From the NCBI GenBank assembly GCA_963742205.1, contig CAVUKZ010000011.1:218775-282774 (forward strand): DNA of 64,000 nt, written 5' to 3'. This DNA comes from WHSW01 sp963742205. GTDB taxonomy: Bacteria; Actinomycetota; Thermoleophilia; Solirubrobacterales; 70-9. Positions 1 to 7,790 of this stretch are shown here, piece after piece; positions within the stretch are counted from its first letter, which is position 1, and each line of letters opens with the position of its first letter. The position numbers and the translations under genes were made by a program. The notes below the pieces were generated by a model. The model did not search any database and was not told the origin of the DNA. It saw only the letters and a list, made by a program, of their open reading frames with translations.

Positions 1-291
1 CGGCGCTGACGCCGATCAAGTTTTTGCGCAGATTGCGGGATTGTCGCTCCCGCCACCCTTGCAATCGTGATCGATCGGCAATACGTTGATCCTGCGGTTC
101 AGGAGAGAGGAATACGGCAGCGAAAGCCAAGCAGCCGAGCCTCTCTAAGGAGACTCGCAAAGCTTTGATCGCGCGCAGGCTACGTGCGAGGCAGGCAATG
201 CGATGTCACCCCTGAACCGCTTTTTCTTTGCGCGTTCACGGGCGCCGTCAGGGAGCGCACTCACCCCTCTCTTACCGCGCATTGACACAAT
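1..291. other. Leading intergenic region, no gene seen
   Basis: I see no supported gene here. The open frames are antisense shadows of the following regulator. The only structure I can point to is the pair of 11-bp-spaced hexamers just before the response regulator gene, listed separately. Confidence 0.5.
260..276 (+). promoter_or_regulatory. Candidate response-regulator box: two CTnACC hexamers 11 bp apart
   Basis: CTCACC at 260-265 and CTTACC at 271-276 are spaced exactly 11 bp start to start, the helical phasing usual for OmpR/PhoB-family binding sites. The ten-base string CTCTCTTACC here recurs after the histidine kinase gene (2457-2466). Its position directly before the response regulator suggests autoregulation. 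That is inference; no binding data are available. Confidence 0.4.
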
Positions 292-1005
292 GTGAAGCCC
301 GTGGTCGCTGGATCGGGAGAGCTCGACGGCAGGCAGTTGCTGGTGGTCGACGATGAGCCGCCGATGCGAACTGCGCTCAAACGCGCCCTCGAGCTGGGCG
401 GTTTCGAGGTCGCGCTCGCGGCGGACGGCAGCGAGGGGCTCGAGAGCGCGGCCGAGATCCGCCCGGATCTGGTGGTGCTCGACGTGCTGATGCCCGGCGT
501 CGACGGGCTCGAGGTTTGCCGCGAGCTGCGCGCGCAGGGGAGCCGGACGCCGATCCTCATGCTCACCGCGCGCGACGCCGTCGCCGACCGCGTCGAGGGG
601 CTCGAGGCCGGCGCGGACGACTACCTGGTGAAGCCGTTCGCGCTCGAGGAGCTGCTCGCGCGCGTGCGGGCGCTGCTGCGCCGAACCACGGCGCCGCCCC
701 GGGAGTCGCCGCTGACCTTCGCCGACCTGCGCCTTGACCCGGTCAGCTACACGGTCACCCGCCGCGAGCGGACCCTCGAGCTGACGCGCACGGAGCACCT
801 GCTGCTGGAGTTCTTCCTCGAGAACCCGCGTCGCGTCCTCTCGCGGGAGCTGATCTTCGACCGCGTCTGGCACTACGACTTCGGGCCGAGCTCGAAGGCG
901 CTCGACGTCTACATCGGGTACCTCCGGCGGAAGACCGAGGCCGAAGGCGAGCCGCGGCTGATCCACACGGTGCGCGGGGTCGGCTACGTGCTCCGCGAGC
1001 CGTGA
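292..1005 (+). CDS. OmpR/PhoB-family response regulator
   Basis: DNA-binding response regulator of a two-component system, expected to be phosphorylated by the kinase encoded immediately downstream. Residues about 14-127 form the receiver: acidic pair D20/D21, phosphoacceptor D64 in VVLDVLMPG, switch T92 and conserved K114 before a proline. Residues about 140-235 are the winged-helix effector domain ending in the usual HTVRGVGYVL signature. The stop overlaps the kinase start by four bases (GTGA), so the two are translationally coupled. The start is uncertain: GTG 292 adds about a dozen residues before the receiver and has no clear ribosome site; GTG 301 is an alternative. The signal sensed cannot be read from the sequence. 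Confidence 0.93.
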   Translation: MKPVVAGSGELDGRQLLVVDDEPPMRTALKRALELGGFEVALAADGSEGLESAAEIRPDLVVLDVLMPGVDGLEVCRELRAQGSRTPILMLTARDAVADRVEGLEAGADDYLVKPFALEELLARVRALLRRTTAPPRESPLTFADLRLDPVSYTVTRRERTLELTRTEHLLLEFFLENPRRVLSRELIFDRVWHYDFGPSSKALDVYIGYLRRKTEAEGEPRLIHTVRGVGYVLREP

Positions 1006-2447
1006 GCTTTCGCCGGCGCGTCGTCCTGCTCTCTGGGCTGGCCGTGGCGATCGCGGTTGCCGGGGTCTCGGTGCTCACGTACGTCCTGGTCCGCGACCAG
1101 CTCCGCGGGCGCGTCGACGCCGAGTTGCGCCGCGATGTGACCGAGACCTTCGACGTGCCGCTGCTCAGCTCCAGCGATCCGCCCAAGCTCGAGATCCGCC
1201 GCTCCTCCTCCAACGGTGGGCGCACCGAGCTGGTGCCGGCGAACCGCAGCAGCCAGGCGGCGGTGCGCCTATACCTGCCTCCCGGGCCGCTGGGCGGCCG
1301 CAGCGTCTACGCGCAACTGGTCGACGACGACGGCAGCGTGATTCCACCGCGCGGACCGCACACCAACCTTCCGGACACCGAGGCGGCTCGCGAGGTGGCC
1401 GCGGGAGGCCGCGACGCGTTCTTCAGCGACGTCACCATCGGCGGCTCGCACCTGCGCGTGTACACCGCCCAGACCGAGTCGGGTCGAGCGATCCAGGTGG
1501 CGCGCGCGCTCAACGACGAGGACGACACGTTGAGCCATCTCGCGGTGATTCTCGTCCTCGTGAGCGTCGGCGCCATCGCGCTCGCCGGCTGTCTCGGTTA
1601 CTTCGTCTCGCGCGCGGCCGTCGCGCCGTTGAAGCGCTTGCAGCGGGCGGCCGTGCAGGTGGCGACGACCCGCGACCTCAGCCGGCGCATCGAGGCGGCG
1701 GGCAACGACGAGCTCACGGCGCTCGCCGGCAGCTTCAACCAGATGCTTGACGCGCTCGAGAGCTCGCTGAGCGCCCAGCGCCAGCTGGTGGCCGACGCCT
1801 CGCACGAGCTGCGCACGCCGCTCGCCAGCCTGCGGACGAACATCGAAGTCCTCATGCATGCGGACCTGATCGACGAGTCGGAGCGCCGGGCGCTCCTCGC
1901 CGACGTGGTGTCGCAGCTAGAGGAGCTCACGGAGCTCGTGGGCGACCTCGTGGACCTGGCCCGCGAGACCGAGCCCGAGCAGGAGCCCCCCACCCCGGTG
2001 CGCCTCGACCTGCTCGTCGCGTCCGCCGTCGATCGCGCACGCTCGCACGCCGCGACCGCGACGTTTGAGGTCGACGCGACCCCGACCACCGTGCTCGCGG
2101 TCGAGAGCCGGATCGAGCGCGCGCTCTCGAATCTGCTCGACAACGCGGTGAAGTGGAGCCCGCCCGGCGGCCGGATCGAGGTTCAGGTCGGAGACGGCGA
2201 GGTCTCGGTGCGCGACCACGGGCCCGGGATCGCCGACGTTGACCTTCCCCACGTCTTCGACCGCTTCTATCGCTCGGCGATGGCCAGGGGCCTGCCGGGC
2301 TCCGGGCTCGGGTTGGCGATCGTGCGCCAGGTCGCCGAGAACGTGGGCGGGAAGGTCTGGGCCGAGAACCCGCCCGGCGGCGGCGCGCGGCTCGTGGTCA
2401 GCCTGCCGAAGGTCTCCGAGCCGCGCCCGGTACCCGCCCACGCCTGA
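1002..2447 (+). CDS. Two-component sensor histidine kinase
   Basis: Membrane histidine kinase partnering the overlapping response regulator. There is an N-terminal membrane helix (residues about 7-30), an extracytoplasmic sensor of about 150 residues without a recognisable fold, a second helix (about 180-202), and then a HAMP linker. The HisKA motif SHELRTP carries phosphoacceptor H268. The HATPase_c domain shows the N box (NLLDNAVKW), G1 (DHGPGI) and G2 (GSGLGLAIV). At 481 residues the length is normal for the class. The GTG start overlaps the upstream stop. The topology resembles actinobacterial envelope-stress kinases (MprB/CseC type), but the ligand is unknown. Confidence 0.93.
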   Translation: MSFRRRVVLLSGLAVAIAVAGVSVLTYVLVRDQLRGRVDAELRRDVTETFDVPLLSSSDPPKLEIRRSSSNGGRTELVPANRSSQAAVRLYLPPGPLGGRSVYAQLVDDDGSVIPPRGPHTNLPDTEAAREVAAGGRDAFFSDVTIGGSHLRVYTAQTESGRAIQVARALNDEDDTLSHLAVILVLVSVGAIALAGCLGYFVSRAAVAPLKRLQRAAVQVATTRDLSRRIEAAGNDELTALAGSFNQMLDALESSLSAQRQLVADASHELRTPLASLRTNIEVLMHADLIDESERRALLADVVSQLEELTELVGDLVDLARETEPEQEPPTPVRLDLLVASAVDRARSHAATATFEVDATPTTVLAVESRIERALSNLLDNAVKWSPPGGRIEVQVGDGEVSVRDHGPGIADVDLPHVFDRFYRSAMARGLPGSGLGLAIVRQVAENVGGKVWAENPPGGGARLVVSLPKVSEPRPVPAHA

Positions 2448-2456
2448 GCGCAACCG

Positions 2457-2499
2457 CTCTCTTACCCGATTCCTACCGCCGTTTGCCGCCCCTCTCACC
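2457..2499 (+). promoter_or_regulatory. Phased CTnACC direct repeats (candidate response-regulator operator)
   Basis: CTTACC at 2461, CCTACC at 2472, a degenerate TTGCCG at 2483 and CTCACC at 2494 sit on an exact 11-bp grid. The first shares a ten-base string with the box upstream of the response regulator. A 29-codon ORF starts just after it (ATG 2505, stop 2592-2594) and a second in-frame ATG at 2547 follows GGAGG; these might be a leader for the ArsR-like gene at 2603, but this is weak. Regulation of that gene by the two-component pair is inference. Confidence 0.4.
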
Positions 2500-2602
2500 G
2501 CGGCATGAGTCAATTCCCCATCCGACGAGTTGGAGGTAGGTCTCGAATGCACCGAAACAGGCGCGGCGGGCAGAAGATCTCGACACGAGGCTGACGAAGC
2601 AG

Positions 2603-3577
2603 ATGGAGCCCTGCGCGACGCTCGAATTGGCTGAGCTCGAGCGCCGGCCGCTTCGGGTGGCGCTGAGCCCGGCCCCATCTTTGTTCGCGCTCGCGGCCGA
2701 TGCCGCGGGCGCTCGCCGCGGTGCCCCGCGCGTGTGGCTGGATCGGGTGCGCGCGGAGCTCGATCAACGCGACCTCGCCACGCTGAGCCCGCTTGCCGTG
2801 CCGCCGGGCGCCTTCACCCCGGCCAGCGTCATGCCCCGCCATGGGGCCACGGAGGCGGAGCTGTTCGAGGAGCTCGACCGGATCGCCGAGCTCCCCGCCG
2901 AGGCGCTGCTCGACGACATCGAGTTCGCCCGCGGGCCGGACCCCAACGGCGCCTGGGGCACGGTCGCGCGCCACCCCCGCCGCTGGCTGGTGCGCTACGC
3001 GGAGGTCCTGCGCAAGGCGTGGCGTGGTGTCCGCGGGCCGTGGACCGAGGCGGGCGAGCTGTTCGAGCGCGAGGTGCGGCGCGTCGGCGCCGCCGGCGCG
3101 CGCGGGGCCGCGGGTGAGGTGCTGGCCTCGATTCATCCCCGCGCCCGGATCCGCGACGGCTACTGGTGCATCCCTGACCCCGACCTCACGATGCTGAAGG
3201 TCCCGGAGCGCGGCCTCACGCTGATCCCGATCCTGGGTGGCTCGGACTCGGCCGGCGCCGGCCTGCACGCCGACGGCACCCTCGACTGGATCACCTACCC
3301 GCTGGTCGAGGCATGGGAGGACCGCCGGCCCGATCCGGCGGCCGGGCTCGAGGCGCTGATCGGCCCCCAGCGGGCGCTGGTGCTGCGCGAGCTCGAGACG
3401 CCGCGCAGCGTCGGCACCCTGGCCGAGGCGCTGATCGCCGTGCCGAGCGCGGCCACCCACCACGTCGGGGCGCTCGAGGCCGCCGGCCTGGTGATCCGCG
3501 AGCGCGAGGGGCGCCGCGTGATCGTCCACCGCACCGCGCGCGGTGGACGCCTGGTCGCGCTCTACGACCACGCCTAA
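2603..3577 (+). CDS. ArsR-family-like winged-helix regulator with large N-terminal domain
   Basis: Cytoplasmic regulator of 324 residues. The last 75 residues form an ArsR-type winged helix: ALVLRELE, then a TLAEAL helix and a recognition helix around SAATHHVGALEAAGLV, then the wing RREGRRVIVH-like segment. The N-terminal 240 residues are the uncharacterised domain often found fused to this winged helix in actinobacteria (DUF5937-like). No metal-binding cysteines are seen, so metal sensing is unlikely. It follows phased direct repeats that may be the target of the upstream response regulator, and converges with the orphan transporter lipoprotein gene. The target genes are unknown. Confidence 0.75.
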   Translation: MEPCATLELAELERRPLRVALSPAPSLFALAADAAGARRGAPRVWLDRVRAELDQRDLATLSPLAVPPGAFTPASVMPRHGATEAELFEELDRIAELPAEALLDDIEFARGPDPNGAWGTVARHPRRWLVRYAEVLRKAWRGVRGPWTEAGELFEREVRRVGAAGARGAAGEVLASIHPRARIRDGYWCIPDPDLTMLKVPERGLTLIPILGGSDSAGAGLHADGTLDWITYPLVEAWEDRRPDPAAGLEALIGPQRALVLRELETPRSVGTLAEALIAVPSAATHHVGALEAAGLVIREREGRRVIVHRTARGGRLVALYDHA

Positions 3578-5407
3578 CCCAGACCTACGCCTACTTGAGC
3601 GATGTGTACGACCAGGTCCCAGTTGGCGTTGAACTTGTTGACCACTCCGGCGACGTCGGCCGAGGCGATGTTCGCCTGGTTGTCCCAGATGTAGGGGATC
3701 ACCGGAGCCAGCGCCATGACCTGGTGGTCGATGTCGGCCCAGGCCTGGTTGCGCTCCACCGGGTCGTCGATCAGCTTCGCCTTGTCGATCGCCTTGTTGA
3801 GCGCCTTGTCGTTGAGCAACGAGGCGTTCGAGTTGTTCTCCGGGACGATGTTCTCGCCGTTGAAGGTCGGGTCGAACATCGACTGGCCGTCGTTGAAGTC
3901 CTTGAGCCAGCCGAAGTTCGGGCAGGCGTCCGGCGTGTTGTCGGGCACCCAGCAGAACTTCGTGTACATCACGTCGTGGGTGGCCTTCTGGAGGTTGACG
4001 TCGAACCCGAGCTGCTCGAGCTGGCTCTTGACGACCTCGGCGGTGTCGGAGCCGGGGGGCGAGTCGTCGCCCACCATCGTGATCCCGCAGTCCGAGCCCT
4101 CGCACTTGCCGCTCGGATAGCCCGCCTTCTTCATGTACTCGGCCGCCAGCTGCGGGTCGCCGTCGGGGTTCGCCAGATAGTCGAGGTCGCTGAAGCCCTC
4201 GAGTCCGCCGGCCTGCTCGAAGCCGGGGAACTCGGGCGGCAGGTAGTGATTCTCGACCTCGCCGGTGAGCACGCCGCCGCGCGTGTTGCGCAGGTCGGTG
4301 CGGTTGGCATTCGCGATCACCGCCTTGCGGACGTTGATGTCGTTGAACGGGGGCACGCTCGTGTTGAGGGCGACGTAGCGGTTGCCGCCGCTCGGGGTCA
4401 GCGTGAGCTGGCCCGGGCTCGCCGTCGCTCGCCGCCTGCTTGATCACGCTCGGCGGCGCGGTGAAGTCGCCGTTGACCTCGGCGTCGCCGGTGAGGATCT
4501 TCTTGCCGGCCGAGACCGTGTCGGCGAAGCCCTCCTGGATCGTGATCTCGTCCAGGTAGGCGGGCCGGTAGTCGCCGTCCGAGGCCTTCCAGTTCGGGTT
4601 GCGGACGAGGTGGATCTCCTTGTTCGGCGTATAGCCCGTGAGCTCGCCGCTGGAGTTGTTCTCGATCATGTACGGGCCGCTCGACACCTGGTGCTCGCCG
4701 TAGGTCGACGGGTTCTCGGCGTCGTACTGCTTCGCGTACTCCTCCGGGACCGGGGCCGACACGGGCAGCGAGAGCGCGCCCGCGACCCCGAGCGCGCTCG
4801 TGTCGTCGAGCTTGATGACCAGCGTCGTGTCGTCGGGCGTCGTGATCCCGCTGATCTCGGGCGCTCCGCCGGTCGGATCGTTCTGGGCCTGCTTGACCGC
4901 GTCCTCGAAGCCGGTGATCCCCTTGAGGTAGGTCTGCGAGTAGCCGTTGGCGACGCCGGGGAGCACGGAGCGCTCGATTGCGTACTTGACGTCGGCGGCG
5001 GTGGCGGCGCGGTTGACCGGCGGCGAGAACTTGACGTCGTCGCGGAGCTTGTAGGTGATCGTCTTGCCGTCGTCGGAGACCGTGGGCTCGGAGGCGGCGA
5101 GCAGGGGCTGGGCGTCGATGTCGGCCGGCGCGTAGCCGACGAGGGGCGACTGAGTCGCGCTCGTGACCATGTAGCCGAACTGGTAGTAGGTGGCGCTGGG
5201 GTCGATGTAGTCGACGTCCGAGGCGGCGAGGACGGTCAGCGAGCCACCCTCCTTCGCGCCGTCCGGCGCCGACGTCGGCGCGGCGAACTGCTTCGATGCG
5301 TCGTCTGCCGACGTCCCCGAGTCATCGCCGCCGCCGCAGCCGAACAAGAGCGTGGCTCCGGTGAGGATGAGGGCGATCGGGACGGACGAGCGAGACTTGG
5401 GGGGCAT
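3574..5407 (-). CDS. ABC transporter family-5 substrate-binding lipoprotein (one frameshift)
   Basis: Extracytoplasmic solute-binding protein of the peptide/nickel (SBP_bac_5) family, anchored as a lipoprotein: a short positively charged start, a hydrophobic segment and a lipobox ending LLFGC. The family pattern is clear, with YKLRDDVKFSPP, an AADVKYAIERS segment and the C-terminal lobe with PYIWDNQ. The frame breaks within the CCCGGG run at about 4411-4417. Removing one base joins the halves as EPGQLTLTPSGGNRYVALN and gives about 610 residues, normal for the family. No permease or ATPase gene is adjacent; flanking genes are an ArsR-like regulator (convergent) and moxR (divergent). The substrate is unknown, oligopeptides being most likely. 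Confidence 0.85.
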
Positions 5408-5713
5408 GCGTCACCTCGGGTTCGTGGCCTGCAAGGCGAGGCTCACTCGCGGACGGCGCACCGGCAAGCGATTTGCGCGTTCTCGAAAAGGTCGGAGACG
5501 CAAATGTCACATCGTCGTCCGGGCCGGTCCCTAACTTTGGAACTGCGGCGAGCGTCGCCGTCGGCTCGGGTTGGCCTGCCGCCACGGGTCGTGCGACCGG
5601 GGCGCATCAGGGGAGCGAGCGCCCGAGGCGAACCCCGGAACTCCGCCTCTGGCTAGCCCGCCCGCCCCCGCCGTTGGCAATCCCGGCATTGCTGACACCC
5701 GTACCATGGTTGA
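5408..5713. other. Divergent intergenic region between lipoprotein and moxR genes
   Basis: About 300 bp separating two divergently transcribed genes, so it should hold both promoters. I cannot identify convincing -10/-35 elements or an operator in this GC-rich stretch. Confidence 0.4.
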
Positions 5714-6664
5714 GTGGCGACGATCGAGGAGCTTGATCCAGCAGCGGTCGCCGAAGTAGGGCAGCGGCTGAAGGAAAACGTGAAGCGGGCCGTGAAGGTC
5801 GACGACACGGTTGTTCGGGACCTGCTCGTGGCGCTGTTCGCTGAAGGCCACGTGCTGATCGAGGACTATCCGGGTGTCGGCAAGACGGCGCTCGCCCGTG
5901 CTCTGGCGCGTTCGATCGACGCCGAGTACGCGCGCGTGCAGTGCACGGCGGATCTGCTGCCGGCCGACATCGTCGGCACCAACGTCTTCAACCAGCGGGA
6001 GACGAGGTTCGAGTTCCACCCGGGGCCCGTGTTCGCCAACGTCGTCCTGGTCGACGAGATCAACCGCAGCTCACCCAAGACGCAGTCGGGGCTGCTCGAG
6101 TGCATGCAGGAGCGCCACGTCACCGTCGACGGCCACCAGCACGAGCTCGCGCGGCCGTTCGTCGTCATCGCCACGCAGAATCCGGCCGAGTACGAGGGCA
6201 CCTACCCGCTTCCCGAGGCGCAGCTGGATCGGTTCATGGTCCGCGTCTCGCTCGGCTACCCCAGCGCCGTCGACGAGGCCGAGATGCTCGAGCAGCACGC
6301 CGCCCACGACCGCGTCTTCGACCTTGGCCCGGTCACCGAGGTGGGGACCGTGCGCGCCGCGCAGGCGGCCGTGGCCGGCGTCCACGGCTCCGAGCCCCTG
6401 CGCCGCTACGCGGTCGCTCTCGGCGAGGCGACCCGGACCGATACCCGGGTCGAGCTGGGCGCAAGCCCGCGCGCGGTGCTGATGCTGTTCCGGGCCGCCA
6501 AGGCGTTCGCCGCGCTCGACGGCCGCGATCACGTGCTGCCCGACGACATCCAGGCGCTCGCGCCGGCCGTCCTCGCGCACCGCCTGCTGCTGGCGCCCGA
6601 GGCCGCCCAGGGGGACGCCTCGGTGGTGATCACCGACGCGCTCGAGCGCGTCCCCGCGCTCTAG
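5714..6664 (+). CDS. MoxR-family AAA+ ATPase
   Basis: AAA+ chaperone-like ATPase of the MoxR class, 316 residues, the usual length. Walker A is GVGKT (residues 54-58). Walker B is VLVDEINR with D114/E115, and the sensor region ATQNPAEYEGTYPLPEAQLDRF is diagnostic for MoxR. The C-terminal lid domain follows. GTG 5714 is the plausible start. It leads a run moxR - DUF58 - transglutaminase, a widespread actinobacterial triplet in which MoxR is thought to act on a membrane/envelope partner carrying the DUF58 domain. The exact client is unknown. Confidence 0.93.
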   Translation: MATIEELDPAAVAEVGQRLKENVKRAVKVDDTVVRDLLVALFAEGHVLIEDYPGVGKTALARALARSIDAEYARVQCTADLLPADIVGTNVFNQRETRFEFHPGPVFANVVLVDEINRSSPKTQSGLLECMQERHVTVDGHQHELARPFVVIATQNPAEYEGTYPLPEAQLDRFMVRVSLGYPSAVDEAEMLEQHAAHDRVFDLGPVTEVGTVRAAQAAVAGVHGSEPLRRYAVALGEATRTDTRVELGASPRAVLMLFRAAKAFAALDGRDHVLPDDIQALAPAVLAHRLLLAPEAAQGDASVVITDALERVPAL

Positions 6665-6677
6665 GCGCGCAGCGCCG

Positions 6678-7790
6678 ATGCCAGGTGCGCCGACAGCAGC
6701 GCTCCTCGGTGGCGTGCTGGCGCTCGTGGGTCTCGGCTTCGGCCTGCCGTCGCTGATCGTGGCCGGGTTCGGAATGGTCGGGCTCGCCGCGATCGCGGTC
6801 ATCTGGGTGCAGCTCTCGCTGCCGCGCACGCTGATCCGCCTCCCGGGTCCGTCACGCGTGATCGAGGGCGACCCGTTCGCGCTCGAGGTGCGGGCGGTCG
6901 GCGGGTATCTGCCCCCGCCCGGGGGCGAGCTCACCGACTCCGTGCTCGCCGAGCCGGTCCCGATCGGTCCGCGCTGGGGACGGGCGGTCGAGGAGGAGGT
7001 GACCCTGCTGGGCCGCGGGCGCCACCGGCTGGCGCCGACGCGGCTGGAGATCCGCGACCCGCTCGGTCTGCATGTGCGCACCACGCAGAGCGCCGAGCCG
7101 GGTGAGCTGCTGGTGTTGCCGCGGGTCGAGCCGGTGATCGCGGCCGGCACCGGCGCCGGCGGCGCGCGGGCGAGTGCCCTCGCCGGGCTTGAGACCGGAA
7201 CCGCTTCGAGCCAGATCGACGCCCGGGCGATCGAGCTCGAGGTCGACGGACTGCGGGCCTATCGCGACGGGAGCCCGGCGTCGCGCATCCACTGGGCGGC
7301 GGTGGCCCGCACCGGAGAGCTGTTCGAGCGCAACCTGGTCGCGGGGGCCGACGCGGCGCCGCTGGTCGTCCTCGACGCCACGCAACCGGCGAGCCCCCAG
7401 GCGCTCGACGCCGCGGTTCGCGCCGCCGCCTCGCTGTGCGCGCACCTCGCCGGCGCCGGTGGTTGCGCCGTGCTGCTCCCCAACGACCGCCGCCCGACCG
7501 AGATCGAAACCGACATGCGCGCCTGGGCCCAGGTACACGCCCGCCTTGCACTGGTGGAGGCGAGCACCTCGCCGCCGGCGCTACTGAAGACGCTGCGCAC
7601 GGGCGAGGTCTACCTGGTCAGCGCCCGGGCCAAGGCGACGATCCCGGCGTCGATGCGGGGCGGTTCAGGTACCAGGTTCCTGGTCACGCCGGAGGAGAGC
7701 TGGACGGGCGCGGCCACGTTCACCGTCGCCGGCTGCGTCGGCCGCCGCGTCGGCCGGGCTCAGCGACGCCCGGTGGGCCGCGCGGCATGA
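6678..7790 (+). CDS. DUF58 domain membrane protein
   Basis: Protein of 370 residues with two adjacent N-terminal hydrophobic segments (about residues 7-45), then a beta-rich region and a DUF58 core. The core is recognised by GLRAYRDGSPASRIHWAAVAR followed by a vWA-like segment beginning LVVLDATQP. It lies 13 bp after moxR and overlaps the transglutaminase start by four bases (ATGA), which supports one transcript. DUF58 proteins are the usual partners of MoxR ATPases. Function beyond an envelope-associated role is not established. The C-terminal arginine-rich tail is probably cytoplasmic. Confidence 0.88.
   Translation: MPGAPTAALLGGVLALVGLGFGLPSLIVAGFGMVGLAAIAVIWVQLSLPRTLIRLPGPSRVIEGDPFALEVRAVGGYLPPPGGELTDSVLAEPVPIGPRWGRAVEEEVTLLGRGRHRLAPTRLEIRDPLGLHVRTTQSAEPGELLVLPRVEPVIAAGTGAGGARASALAGLETGTASSQIDARAIELEVDGLRAYRDGSPASRIHWAAVARTGELFERNLVAGADAAPLVVLDATQPASPQALDAAVRAAASLCAHLAGAGGCAVLLPNDRRPTEIETDMRAWAQVHARLALVEASTSPPALLKTLRTGEVYLVSARAKATIPASMRGGSGTRFLVTPEESWTGAATFTVAGCVGRRVGRAQRRPVGRAA

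Noticed and set aside
282..287. TTGACA considered as a -35 promoter element
   Set aside because: It lies 5 bp before the assigned start codon and no AT-rich -10 follows at the right spacing.
145..966. Long minus-strand frame over the response regulator
   Set aside because: The plus strand carries the full receiver and winged-helix pattern; the minus product has no family resemblance.
4382..5656. 424-codon plus-strand frame over the lipoprotein gene
   Set aside because: Antisense shadow; the minus strand has a lipobox and family-5 binding-protein motifs.
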